In this document: in pieces, positions 1-7,236 of the stretch
How positions within the stretch are numbered: the first letter of the stretch is position 1
How the letters are laid out: the number at the start of each line of letters is the position of its first letter
Assembly (NCBI GenBank): GCA_046074525.1
Contig: JBJTOK010000012.1
Span: 1 to 64,000 of the forward strand
Reading direction: 5' to 3'
Length of the DNA: 64,000 nucleotides
Origin: JAHEZL01 sp046074525
GTDB lineage: Bacteria > Bacteroidota > Bacteroidia > Flavobacteriales_C > GCA-002722245
Program-made: the position numbers and the translations under genes
Notes under the pieces: generated by a model
Seen by the model: only the letters and a program-made list of their open reading frames with translations
Databases searched by the model: none
What the model was told of the DNA's origin: nothing

Positions 1-107
1 CAATGGAGTCGGAACGCCCAACGAAACCTACACCAAGGCGGGGGGCGGCTCATACCGGCTGGTGGGGATTCCCGACGGACTCGGGGATGTGGTGACTCAA
101 ATATATC
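1..107. other. GC-rich left edge, possible chimeric junction
   Basis: About 63 of the first 100 bases are G or C, against 40 of the next 100. The plus-strand frame starting at base 2 is open to a stop at 164-166 and reads like real protein at first, including 'RLVGIPDGLG', which resembles the start of PhoX/DUF839-type phosphatases from memory. After about base 85-100 the reading no longer looks like that family. The next gene has no recognisable upstream domain in frame (stop at 93-95). I infer a contig-end artefact or a rearrangement joint; base composition and broken reading are seen, the family match is tentative. Confidence 0.35.
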
Positions 108-971
108 ATGCCGAGGTTGATAGGAAACTATCAACCTCTCTTTTTAACCGGACAACAATGGACTGAATCCCTTCAGTTGACGGTAGAAAATTCACTTCCT
201 TCCCTTCGCATTCTTTTGGTGGAAGATAATCCAACCAACCAACTTTTGGGGAGAGATGTGTTGGAGGATAAGCAGCATATTGTAACTATTGCAAATAATG
301 GAAAAGAGGCATTGGACATTTACGCGGAACATGATTTTGATATTATCCTGATGGATATGCAAATGCCAATTCTTGATGGGTATGAAGCCATGAGATCCAT
401 CAGGAAAATGACTTCCCATAAGAGAAATATTCCGATTTTGGCATTGACAGCGCACGTTATAGAAGGGGGAGTAGAGAAGTGCAAAAAAGCAGGAGCCACA
501 GCCTATTTGTCGAAACCCTATGAGCCTAAGCACCTGATTGCTACAATTGCCTCCTTATGGAAAAATAAAGAAAGCGATCATGTGCTGGAACACAGCGCCC
601 CTGCTGTTGAGTCGGCAGTGGTCCATACTGGTTCTGTTTTTAATGCTTCCCGTATGCTGAATTTGTTGGGTGGCAGCACTAAGCTGGCCGCAAAAATTAA
701 AAACATCATGATCAGTCAGTTCCCGCAGGATATTGAAAAGATGGAAGAGGCACTAAAAGCCAGGGAGTGGGAAGTTTTGGGGTCTTATGCGCATCGTATT
801 AAACCAAATATTCAAATGAGCACCAGCGATGAATGGTATCATTTTGTGTTGTCTCTTGAAAAGGATGGCAAGGCAGCAGTGAATACCGAGTCTTTCCCCA
901 AAAGGGTAGAGACCTTAAAGGAGAATATTTCCTTGCTGGTAAAAGAAATGCAATCTGACCGGAGTTATTGA
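108..971 (+). CDS. Response-regulator receiver + HPt protein (probable hybrid-kinase C-terminus)
   Basis: 287 residues from the first ATG. A receiver domain spans about residues 33-152, with acidic pair E39/D40, phosphoacceptor D83 in 'LMDMQMP', switch T114 in 'ALTA' and K136 in 'LSKP'. A histidine phosphotransfer domain follows (about 175-285) with H229 in 'AHRIKP'. This is the usual C-terminal half of a hybrid histidine kinase, passing phosphate from Asp to His for relay to another regulator. The first ~30 residues do not look like a kinase HATPase end and lie next to the GC-rich edge, so the kinase half may be lost, and the true reading may start near residue 26. It precedes the CheR/CheB-Sia operon by 300 bases and could feed it, but that link is only proximity. 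Confidence 0.85.
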   Translation: MPRLIGNYQPLFLTGQQWTESLQLTVENSLPSLRILLVEDNPTNQLLGRDVLEDKQHIVTIANNGKEALDIYAEHDFDIILMDMQMPILDGYEAMRSIRKMTSHKRNIPILALTAHVIEGGVEKCKKAGATAYLSKPYEPKHLIATIASLWKNKESDHVLEHSAPAVESAVVHTGSVFNASRMLNLLGGSTKLAAKIKNIMISQFPQDIEKMEEALKAREWEVLGSYAHRIKPNIQMSTSDEWYHFVLSLEKDGKAAVNTESFPKRVETLKENISLLVKEMQSDRSY

Positions 972-1273
972 TCGTGTATTTTGCTCGGGATTTATGGATT
1001 AGAGCCGCAATGTTTGCTGCAGTGATATGGATTGGAAGTTAGCTTTCCATTCAATAGCAGCAAGCATTGCGGCTCATACCTACAAAAACACAATAGCCAT
1101 CTGTTTCCGCTGAGTTTATTTCGCTCAACAAACTATCACCACAGAAATAAATCAGTCATTTTCACTATTCTTTTTCTGAATTAGGTTATTCAACTTATGG
1201 GCCGCTGTCTTGCTATCCCTTACTTTGAAACAATGTTTTTCCCCTTACACTATAACCGGATAGATTAAAATCC
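972..1273. other. 302-base intergenic region with a long inverted repeat
   Basis: No convincing gene. It holds the large hairpin at 1002-1075 and, close to cheR, a short AT-rich leader. 'TTACTTTG' near 1219-1226 resembles the Bacteroidota -7 element with one mismatch, but I could not find a well-spaced upstream box. Confidence 0.6.
1002..1075. repeat. Inverted repeat (REP-like), 19-nt arms
   Basis: Arms 1002-1020 and 1057-1075 are complementary over 19 positions with one mismatch; the 36-nt loop contains a small TGGAA/TTCCA stem. The right arm contains a 20-base word (1060-1079) that recurs exactly at 2131-2150. There is no T-run after the stem, so a simple intrinsic terminator is unlikely. 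It looks like a mobile palindromic intergenic element. Confidence 0.7.
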
Positions 1274-2092
1274 ATGGAAATAGAAATCGATATACAGGAC
1301 ATCCGGAAGCTAGTCAATACTGTGAAAACAAAATATGGTTTTGATTTTGGTGAATATGCGCTTTCCTCTTTTAAGCGAAGATTGGTGAGGATTCTGGATC
1401 TGTATAAGTTCATGAACATGACAGAGCTGATCAATAAAGTGAATTTTGATAAGACCTTCTACGAATTGTTCTTGAAAGAAATCACGGTCAATACCACTGA
1501 GATGTTCCGTGATCCATCCATGTGGAAAAAGTTTCGTGAAACGGTAGTTCCTGAATTGGCGAAATTACCCAGTATCCGCATATGGCATTCGGCCTGTTCG
1601 TCAGGAGAAGAAGTGTATTCTATGGCGATATTGTTGAAGGAAGCCGGATTGCTTGATAAAACTAAATTCCTGGCCAGTGATATCAATGAAGATGTAATTG
1701 CCACTGCGCGTTCGGGGAAATATCCTTTAAGGAATATGCCCCTCCATTCGGATAATTATGACAAAGCAGGGGGAATGAAAAAGTTAACCGATTATTACAA
1801 AACCAATGGTGATTACGCATATATGGATTTGAGTTTAATTCATGGCGTAGTTTTCAAAAAGTTTGATTTGGTATTGGGTAAACAAGAGCAAAAGTTTGAT
1901 GTGATTTTGTGCAGGAATGTACTGATTTACTTTAATCTTCCGCTTCAGGATAAAATTATTGAAATGTTCTCCGGAACGGTGGATCCGGGAGCATTCCTGG
2001 TAGTGGGTTCAAAGGAAAGTATTGCCTGGTGTAAATCGGCAACAAAGTATTCCACCTTTTCATTTGAAGAAAAAATTTACAGAAAAATATAG
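1274..2092 (+). CDS. cheR: CheR-type protein-glutamate O-methyltransferase
   Basis: 272 residues, the usual CheR length. An N-terminal helical domain (1-75) precedes the SAM-dependent methyltransferase fold. Seen: 'VNTTEMFRD' (72-80) matching the CheR linker motif, a SAM-binding loop 'SACSSGEEVYS' (106-116; the family norm is AGCSTGEEPYS), 'ASDIN' with D136, and 'CRNVLIYF' (213-220). CheR methylates glutamates of chemoreceptors. No receptor, CheA or CheW lies nearby, so the target is unknown and may be a signalling protein of this operon. It heads the operon that runs to 7153; ATG at 1274 is the first start in frame and fits the family N-terminus. Confidence 0.92.
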   Translation: MEIEIDIQDIRKLVNTVKTKYGFDFGEYALSSFKRRLVRILDLYKFMNMTELINKVNFDKTFYELFLKEITVNTTEMFRDPSMWKKFRETVVPELAKLPSIRIWHSACSSGEEVYSMAILLKEAGLLDKTKFLASDINEDVIATARSGKYPLRNMPLHSDNYDKAGGMKKLTDYYKTNGDYAYMDLSLIHGVVFKKFDLVLGKQEQKFDVILCRNVLIYFNLPLQDKIIEMFSGTVDPGAFLVVGSKESIAWCKSATKYSTFSFEEKIYRKI

Positions 2093-2127
2093 TAGAGAGT
2101 GGTTGAGAGATAATAAAGCAAACAAAA

Positions 2128-2150
2128 GCCGCAAGCATTGCGGCTCATAC
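2128..2150. repeat. Short palindrome, second copy of the REP-like word
   Basis: 2128-2144 is a palindrome with 7-bp arms and a 3-nt loop, and 2131-2150 repeats exactly the 20 bases at 1060-1079. It sits in the 71-nt gap between cheR and cheB, so the two copies bracket cheR. Confidence 0.65.
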
Positions 2151-2163
2151 GATAGAAAAAAAT

Positions 2164-2730
2164 ATGAGTAATTATAAAGCAATAGTAATAGGAGGATCGG
2201 CAGGAAGTTTTCCCTTGATTACAAAGATTTTGTCTTCGTTGCCAGCGAATTATCCGTTGCCTGTTTTTCTTGCTTTGCACAGGTTAAAACATGTGCGTAC
2301 CGGTTTCGTGGAGGCCTTAAGCATTAAGTCGGGAGTGCCAGTTATTGAACCTAATGATAAGCAGCCTATTAAAGCCGGCGTTGCTTACCTGGCACCCTCC
2401 AATTACCATATGTATATTGAACCAGGTAATTTTTTCGCCTTATCTACCGAAGAAATGGTGAAGTTTTCGCGACCGGCGATCGATCTTACTTTTGAAACTG
2501 CATCCAATGTTTATCGCGATAAGTTAGTGGGAGTGATTGTTTCGGGAGCCAATACTGATGGAGCTAACGGAATAGCTTTTGTAAAGAAACGCGGAGGATT
2601 AACCATTGCGCAGGATCCTGCGGAGGCTACCATCTCTACCATGCCCGACGGGGCCATTAAGGCAACACAAATTGATCATGTTTTAAAAATTGACGACATA
2701 GTTAAAAAAATATTGGAAGTAGCGAAGTAA
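2164..2730 (+). CDS. cheB: CheB-type protein-glutamate methylesterase, receiver-less
   Basis: 188 residues covering only the methylesterase domain. The catalytic triad is visible: S12 in 'GGSAG', H39 in 'LALHRL', D132 in 'GANTDGANG'. Classical CheB (about 350 residues) carries an N-terminal receiver that activates the esterase on phosphorylation; it is absent, so activity must be constitutive or controlled by a partner. With CheR it forms a reversible glutamate methylation pair. The stop is followed after one base by the next ATG, so the genes are co-transcribed and probably translationally coupled. Confidence 0.92.
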   Translation: MSNYKAIVIGGSAGSFPLITKILSSLPANYPLPVFLALHRLKHVRTGFVEALSIKSGVPVIEPNDKQPIKAGVAYLAPSNYHMYIEPGNFFALSTEEMVKFSRPAIDLTFETASNVYRDKLVGVIVSGANTDGANGIAFVKKRGGLTIAQDPAEATISTMPDGAIKATQIDHVLKIDDIVKKILEVAK

Positions 2731-2731
2731 A

Positions 2732-2977
2732 ATGAATGCAGAGGGATTGTCATATTATTCTGTTCAGGAGCTTGCCTTGAGAAATGGGCGGCAGATGAAG
2801 GAAGTATGGATTGCCTACAAAGGCAAAATCTACGATGTAAGTTGTTCAGAATTGTTTGAAAAAGGACGTCACTATGAGCACGATGCAGGCGTAGATTTAA
2901 CAGCTGAAATGATAGATGCGCCGCATTGGGATGATGTTTTGAATGATTTCCCGATAGTTGGAATTTTAAATGATTAA
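2732..2977 (+). CDS. Cytochrome b5-like heme/steroid-binding domain protein
   Basis: 81 residues, one small domain. It matches the bacterial/archaeal cytochrome b5-like family: 'YSVQEL' at the start, 'IAYKGKIYDVS' (27-37), then 'RHYEHDAGVDLT' (46-57) and 'APHWDDVL' (63-70). H47 or H50 and H65 are the candidate heme ligands. No signal peptide or membrane segment, so cytoplasmic. It is packed between cheB (1-nt gap) and a GAF gene (2-nt gap). A role as heme- or ligand-binding sensory or redox subunit of the operon is inference. Confidence 0.85.
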   Translation: MNAEGLSYYSVQELALRNGRQMKEVWIAYKGKIYDVSCSELFEKGRHYEHDAGVDLTAEMIDAPHWDDVLNDFPIVGILND

Positions 2978-2979
2978 CG

Positions 2980-3489
2980 ATGAGTACTGAATTAAGAAAT
3001 ACAGCAAGTGAAAGAGCGGAAAAAGTTTTTTCAAAGTTGCAGCAAAAAACTGCACTGAAAGATTTTGCCCAGGAGTTTTTGTGGGCTGTCTCCAAGGAGT
3101 TGGAAGTATCGCAAGGGGCATTTTTCATTGCCGCTCAGAGAAATGGAATACGTTACTTAAGATTTGTTGCCGGCTATGCCTATCATTTGCCGGAGAGTGA
3201 AACCATTGAGTATGAATTTGGTGAAGGATTGAGCGGACAAGTGGCTAAGGAAGGGAAAGCCATCAATTTAAGCACGGTGCCCGATGGATACATCTCCATT
3301 CTTTCGGGACTGGGGAAATCGAGCCCGAATTCAATGATAATTTTTCCATTGAAGCACAACAATGAAGTGATTGCAGTTTTTGAGCTGGCGTCATTTCATG
3401 CATTTGGAAAGGATGAAGAGGGGTTTTTATCACAGGTATCAGAAAAGGCAGAAAAGGTATTTAATGAAGTGATTGAAAAATCAAAGTAG
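2980..3489 (+). CDS. Soluble GAF domain protein
   Basis: 169 residues forming a single GAF domain (about 20-165), no membrane segment. The core 'GEGLSGQVAKEGKAI' and 'PDGYISILSGLG' closely parallel the GAF domain of the downstream phosphatase ('GQGLVGQAC', 'PDDYVTVTSGL'), suggesting one arose by duplication. GAF domains bind small ligands or mediate dimerisation. Its likely role is a sensory partner of the SpoIIE protein encoded 6 nt downstream. Confidence 0.85.
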   Translation: MSTELRNTASERAEKVFSKLQQKTALKDFAQEFLWAVSKELEVSQGAFFIAAQRNGIRYLRFVAGYAYHLPESETIEYEFGEGLSGQVAKEGKAINLSTVPDGYISILSGLGKSSPNSMIIFPLKHNNEVIAVFELASFHAFGKDEEGFLSQVSEKAEKVFNEVIEKSK

Positions 3490-3495
3490 GAATTT

Positions 3496-6018
3496 ATGGA
3501 AGAAAGTGTAATAAATAGCAATAAAGGAAAGGTACTGATAAAGTACTTTACTAAAACCTTTCTGGTGGGATTGCTTGTTTTGGTAGTGTTTTGGGGAGTG
3601 CTGATAAAAGTGTACGACTTTGATTTTTCATGGTCGGGATTGACAGATATGCATCGTGCAAACAATTTACTTTATGCGATGGATTTATTTCCATTGCTGT
3701 TAGCAGGAGTAGCTACCTACCTGGGAAGAAATGCTTATTTAAAAATTTCCTCTCTCGATAAAACCTTAAAGGGGCAGTCGGAAAATGTAAGTAAAGTAGC
3801 AGCGTTTGCTGAAAAGATAGGTAAGGGTGAATTTCAATATGAATTTACTCCTTTCGGGGAAGAAGATGTACTTGGCAAAGCTTTGATAGAAATGCGCAAC
3901 AGCCTTGTGCAGTCAAGTAAAAATGAAGAGGAAAGAAGCTGGATCATTACTTCAATGGCCGAAGTAAGTGAAATTTTAAGAAGCAACAATGAACTGAAAA
4001 AGTTGAGCGAAGAGGCCATCGCTTTCCTCACCAAAAAAATCAACGCGGTTCAAGGTGCTTTTTACATTGTTAATGATGAGAATCCTGATGATGTTTTCAT
4101 TGAAATGGTGGGAAGTTATGCCTATAATAAGAAGAAATATTTGCAGGGTAAATTTAAGTTCGGACAAGGTCTGGTGGGGCAGGCCTGCATCGAGCGCGAT
4201 ATTGTTTTCCGTACCGAAATTCCCGATGATTATGTTACTGTGACTTCGGGTTTGCTTGGCGACAGAAAACCAAAAAGCATCTTGATTGTTCCTGTGATCA
4301 CCAATGAAAAGGTTTTTGGTGCTGTTGAATTTGCAGGTTTTGAAAAGTTCACCTCTTTGCACATCAAGTTAATTCAGGAGCTGGGTGACATCATTGCGCG
4401 TACCATCTTCAATGTTAAGGTAAACGAAAATACGAATCGCCTTTTCCAGGAAATCAAGAAGAGTCAGGAAAGAACGCAGGTTTTATTGGAGAATGCATCA
4501 GAGATCATTAATATTTACGATAAGGATGGAAATATCAAATACGTTTCCCCTTCGGTGAAAAATATTCTGGGTACTGAACCCGAGCAATTGGTGGGTAAAT
4601 CGGAGTTTGACAGGGTGCATCCCAAAGGGCGCGAATCGGTTCAGCGTATTTTTGAGCAACTCAATGCCAATCCGAAATTACCTGTTACTTCGCAATATAC
4701 CTACATGAAGCCTGATGGCAGCAGGATATGGGTGGAAACCACAGGGCGAAATTTACTGGATAATCCGGCTATTGGGGGCATATTGTTTAATACCATTGAT
4801 ATTACTGAAAGAAGGAAGGCAGAGAAGGAGCAGCGCGAAAGAGCCAAGATGCAGGCCCTTTCAGAAAACTCTCCCGACATTATTCTTCGTTTCGATCTGC
4901 AGAAAAAGATTTCTTACATCAACCCAACGGTTGAGAAATACACGGGATTTGAAGCTGGAAAATTTTTGTTGCAGTATATCGATGATGTGCCTTTGGATAA
5001 AATAGTTACTGAAAAATGGCATGAATTCATTGACAGGATAGTTGCTGAAAATACCGCATTGGCTGATGAAATGGAGTTTGTGAATGTGGATGGGCAGAAA
5101 TTGTTTATGGAAGTGAATGCAATGCCGGAAGCAGGGCAAGATGGTAATCTGGAATCGATCCTGATGGTATTGCACAACATTACAGAAGCAAAATTAGCCG
5201 AACTGAAAATTAAGGAGGCCAACCAGAAAGTGCAGGATTCCATTAATTATGCGAAGAGAATACAGAACTCTATCCTTCCAAAGGAAATTGTTTTGCAGGA
5301 TGCATTCAAGGAGTCGTTCATGCTCTTTATGCCTAAAGATGTGGTGAGTGGAGACTTTCCCTTTATTGTGCAGAAAGGTGACTACGTTTATTTCGCAGCG
5401 GTGGATTGCACCGGTCATGGTGTTCCGGGAGCTTTGTTATCGGTGATTGGTTCATTGATCCTGAATGAAATTATACGATATGAAACACCAACTCCATCAG
5501 TGATGCTGGACCATTTACATTCCTCCGTGGTAAAAACTTTGAGACAGGGGGAAGTAGGTGGTGAAAATGAACGCGATGGTATGGACGTGGGCATGTGTCG
5601 TGTGAATATAAAAACAGGAGAATTCATGTTCTCTGGTGCGCATCGTCCGCTTTACATTGTGCGTCACGACCAAAAGCCTGATGAAGAATTAGAGGAAGTG
5701 AAAGGCGATAAATATCCAATTGGAGGTGTGCAGTATCGTGGCCGTGAAAAGTTCACCAATTTTGAAACAAAGCTCACCAAAGGTGACAGGGTTTATGTAT
5801 GTTCCGACGGGTATCCCGATCAGTTTGGCGGTCCGGATCCGAAGGAGTTGAAAAAGATTGGTCCGAAAAAAATCAGGAAAATACTGGTAGACAATAAAGA
5901 CAAGTCGATACAAGAGGTGCATGCTGCCCTGTTAAACAATTTTGAAGAATGGAAAGGGTATCACAAGCAGATGGATGATGTTTTGTTTATTGGAATAGAT
6001 TATTCAGGAAATATATAA
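3496..6018 (+). CDS. Membrane GAF-PAS-PAS-SpoIIE (PPM) serine phosphatase, SiaA-like
   Basis: 840 residues. Two membrane segments near 20-38 and 60-77, a HAMP-like linker (80-135), GAF (about 148-310), PAS (329-435), PAS (453-561), a short coiled coil, then a SpoIIE/PPM phosphatase domain (590-838) introduced by 'NYAKRIQNSILP'. Metal-binding acids are present: D620 in 'VVSGD', D637 in 'AVDCTGHG', D771 in 'CSDGYPDQ'. The residues after the first Asp are FPF where YW is common. The phosphatase would dephosphorylate a SiaC/anti-anti-sigma-type partner, and the downstream SiaB and SiaC genes supply the kinase and the substrate. It is the signal-input protein of the operon. Confidence 0.92.
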   Translation: MEESVINSNKGKVLIKYFTKTFLVGLLVLVVFWGVLIKVYDFDFSWSGLTDMHRANNLLYAMDLFPLLLAGVATYLGRNAYLKISSLDKTLKGQSENVSKVAAFAEKIGKGEFQYEFTPFGEEDVLGKALIEMRNSLVQSSKNEEERSWIITSMAEVSEILRSNNELKKLSEEAIAFLTKKINAVQGAFYIVNDENPDDVFIEMVGSYAYNKKKYLQGKFKFGQGLVGQACIERDIVFRTEIPDDYVTVTSGLLGDRKPKSILIVPVITNEKVFGAVEFAGFEKFTSLHIKLIQELGDIIARTIFNVKVNENTNRLFQEIKKSQERTQVLLENASEIINIYDKDGNIKYVSPSVKNILGTEPEQLVGKSEFDRVHPKGRESVQRIFEQLNANPKLPVTSQYTYMKPDGSRIWVETTGRNLLDNPAIGGILFNTIDITERRKAEKEQRERAKMQALSENSPDIILRFDLQKKISYINPTVEKYTGFEAGKFLLQYIDDVPLDKIVTEKWHEFIDRIVAENTALADEMEFVNVDGQKLFMEVNAMPEAGQDGNLESILMVLHNITEAKLAELKIKEANQKVQDSINYAKRIQNSILPKEIVLQDAFKESFMLFMPKDVVSGDFPFIVQKGDYVYFAAVDCTGHGVPGALLSVIGSLILNEIIRYETPTPSVMLDHLHSSVVKTLRQGEVGGENERDGMDVGMCRVNIKTGEFMFSGAHRPLYIVRHDQKPDEELEEVKGDKYPIGGVQYRGREKFTNFETKLTKGDRVYVCSDGYPDQFGGPDPKELKKIGPKKIRKILVDNKDKSIQEVHAALLNNFEEWKGYHKQMDDVLFIGIDYSGNI

Positions 6019-6130
6019 CAGAATAGGTGGAATCACCTAAGCGGCAGCTTATGGGGGCGAAACCAAAAGTGTTACAGCGACTATAAATCATAAAGCAGAG
6101 CAAGAAAAATAACAACTTAAAAATACAATT

Positions 6131-6748
6131 ATGGAGGGTATATCAGATTCAGGATTGGCAAGTAAGTCGGAGTACATGAAGTTTGTAGTTCAGTTTCACC
6201 GCATGATGGTGGATAAAAAACTCACGTTGGCTTACGAGGGGGAGGTAACCCAGGAGATTACCAAAGCCTTTACTTCAATGACAGAGAAAAATTTGGAAAA
6301 AGTAGAGGAAGATGGTAAGATCAAGAAGAAGGTGTACCATGTAATGGTGGAGTGTTTGCAGAATATTGCAAAACATGCCGATGATGATTCTCAAACTGCC
6401 TCAGATAAGCTGGAAGATGGATTGTCAAAAACAGGTATTTTCATTATAGGTAGTGATGATAAGGAGTATTTTATCACTTCGGGTAATGGCATTGTTAACG
6501 ATAATATTCCGGCCCTCAAGGAAATGATTGACAACATCAACTCTCTCGATCAGGACGGGTTAAAAGAACTTCACAAGTTCAAAATGCGCGAAAATGCAAT
6601 TTCCAGTAAGGGAGGAGCTGGTTTAGGATTCATAGATATTGCCAGAAAAACAGGCAATCCGCTGGAATATCATTTTGAGCCCATTGATGCCAAGACATCC
6701 TTTTTCCTTTTAAAATCAAGAATCAGCAGAGTAACTGAAGCGCAGTAA
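6131..6748 (+). CDS. SiaB-family protein kinase (DUF6272, HATPase-like)
   Basis: 205 residues. A GHKL-type ATPase signature is visible: N-box 'MVECLQNIAKHA' (72-83; E74, N78) and a glycine box 'GGAGLGFIDIARK' (161-173). SiaB-family kinases phosphorylate SiaC and oppose a SpoIIE-type phosphatase, as in the SiaABCD system of Pseudomonas. It follows the phosphatase gene after 112 nt that include a TAGGTG/CACCTA hairpin at 6024-6039, and precedes siaC by 30 nt. The family assignment rests on order of motifs, length and neighbours. Confidence 0.85.
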   Translation: MEGISDSGLASKSEYMKFVVQFHRMMVDKKLTLAYEGEVTQEITKAFTSMTEKNLEKVEEDGKIKKKVYHVMVECLQNIAKHADDDSQTASDKLEDGLSKTGIFIIGSDDKEYFITSGNGIVNDNIPALKEMIDNINSLDQDGLKELHKFKMRENAISSKGGAGLGFIDIARKTGNPLEYHFEPIDAKTSFFLLKSRISRVTEAQ

Positions 6749-6778
6749 CAAGAAGTTTAAACATTAAAAATTACTATT

Positions 6779-7153
6779 ATGGAACCATTAATCATAGCTA
6801 AAAAAGACGATACCCCTGAGATCCACCTGGATGCAGCTGCTGGTAAATTTGAATTTTCAGGAAAATCATTGCCTGAAGACGTGAGCACTTTTTACGCTCC
6901 TGTTTTTGAGTGGATTAAAAACTTTTCGGCAACAGCTTCAGGCTCACCGGTATTTGTGTTCAAGATGACTTATTTTAACACAGCTTCATCTAAGATTATT
7001 CTTGATATCCTGATGCGTTTGGAAGAGATGAAAAATGCAGGAAAGGATGTGTCGGTGGAATGGCATTATGGAGAAGATGACGAAGACATGAAGGAGGCAG
7101 GAGAGGAGTACTCTGAAATTGTAGAGGTTCCCTTCAAGTTTGTAGAGGGTTAA
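6779..7153 (+). CDS. SiaC-family regulatory phosphoprotein (DUF1987)
   Basis: 124 residues, full length for the family. The core 'YFNTASSK' (65-72) places a threonine at position 68, the position phosphorylated in Pseudomonas SiaC; 'DVSVEWHYGEDDEDM' near the end is also typical. In the known system unphosphorylated SiaC binds and activates the diguanylate cyclase SiaD. No GGDEF gene occurs here, so the output partner is unknown. Last gene of the operon, followed by a strong terminator. Confidence 0.9.
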   Translation: MEPLIIAKKDDTPEIHLDAAAGKFEFSGKSLPEDVSTFYAPVFEWIKNFSATASGSPVFVFKMTYFNTASSKIILDILMRLEEMKNAGKDVSVEWHYGEDDEDMKEAGEEYSEIVEVPFKFVEG

Positions 7154-7180
7154 TAGAGCGTTTAACTTAATTCACTTTAT

Positions 7181-7210
7181 AAAGAAGCTAACCACCCGGT
7201 TAGCTTCTTT
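7181..7210 (+). terminator. Intrinsic terminator of the CheR-SiaC operon
   Basis: Perfect 13-bp stem (7181-7193 with 7198-7210) and ACCC loop, running into TTTGTTT. Located 28 nt after the siaC stop. Confidence 0.92.
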
Positions 7211-7236
7211 GTTTAAATAATATAGGTTTATCGCTT

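Noticed and set aside
1274..2730. Reading cheR/cheB as part of a chemotaxis system
   Set aside because: No CheA, CheW, receptor or flagellar gene is present, and the pair is embedded in a phosphatase/kinase operon.
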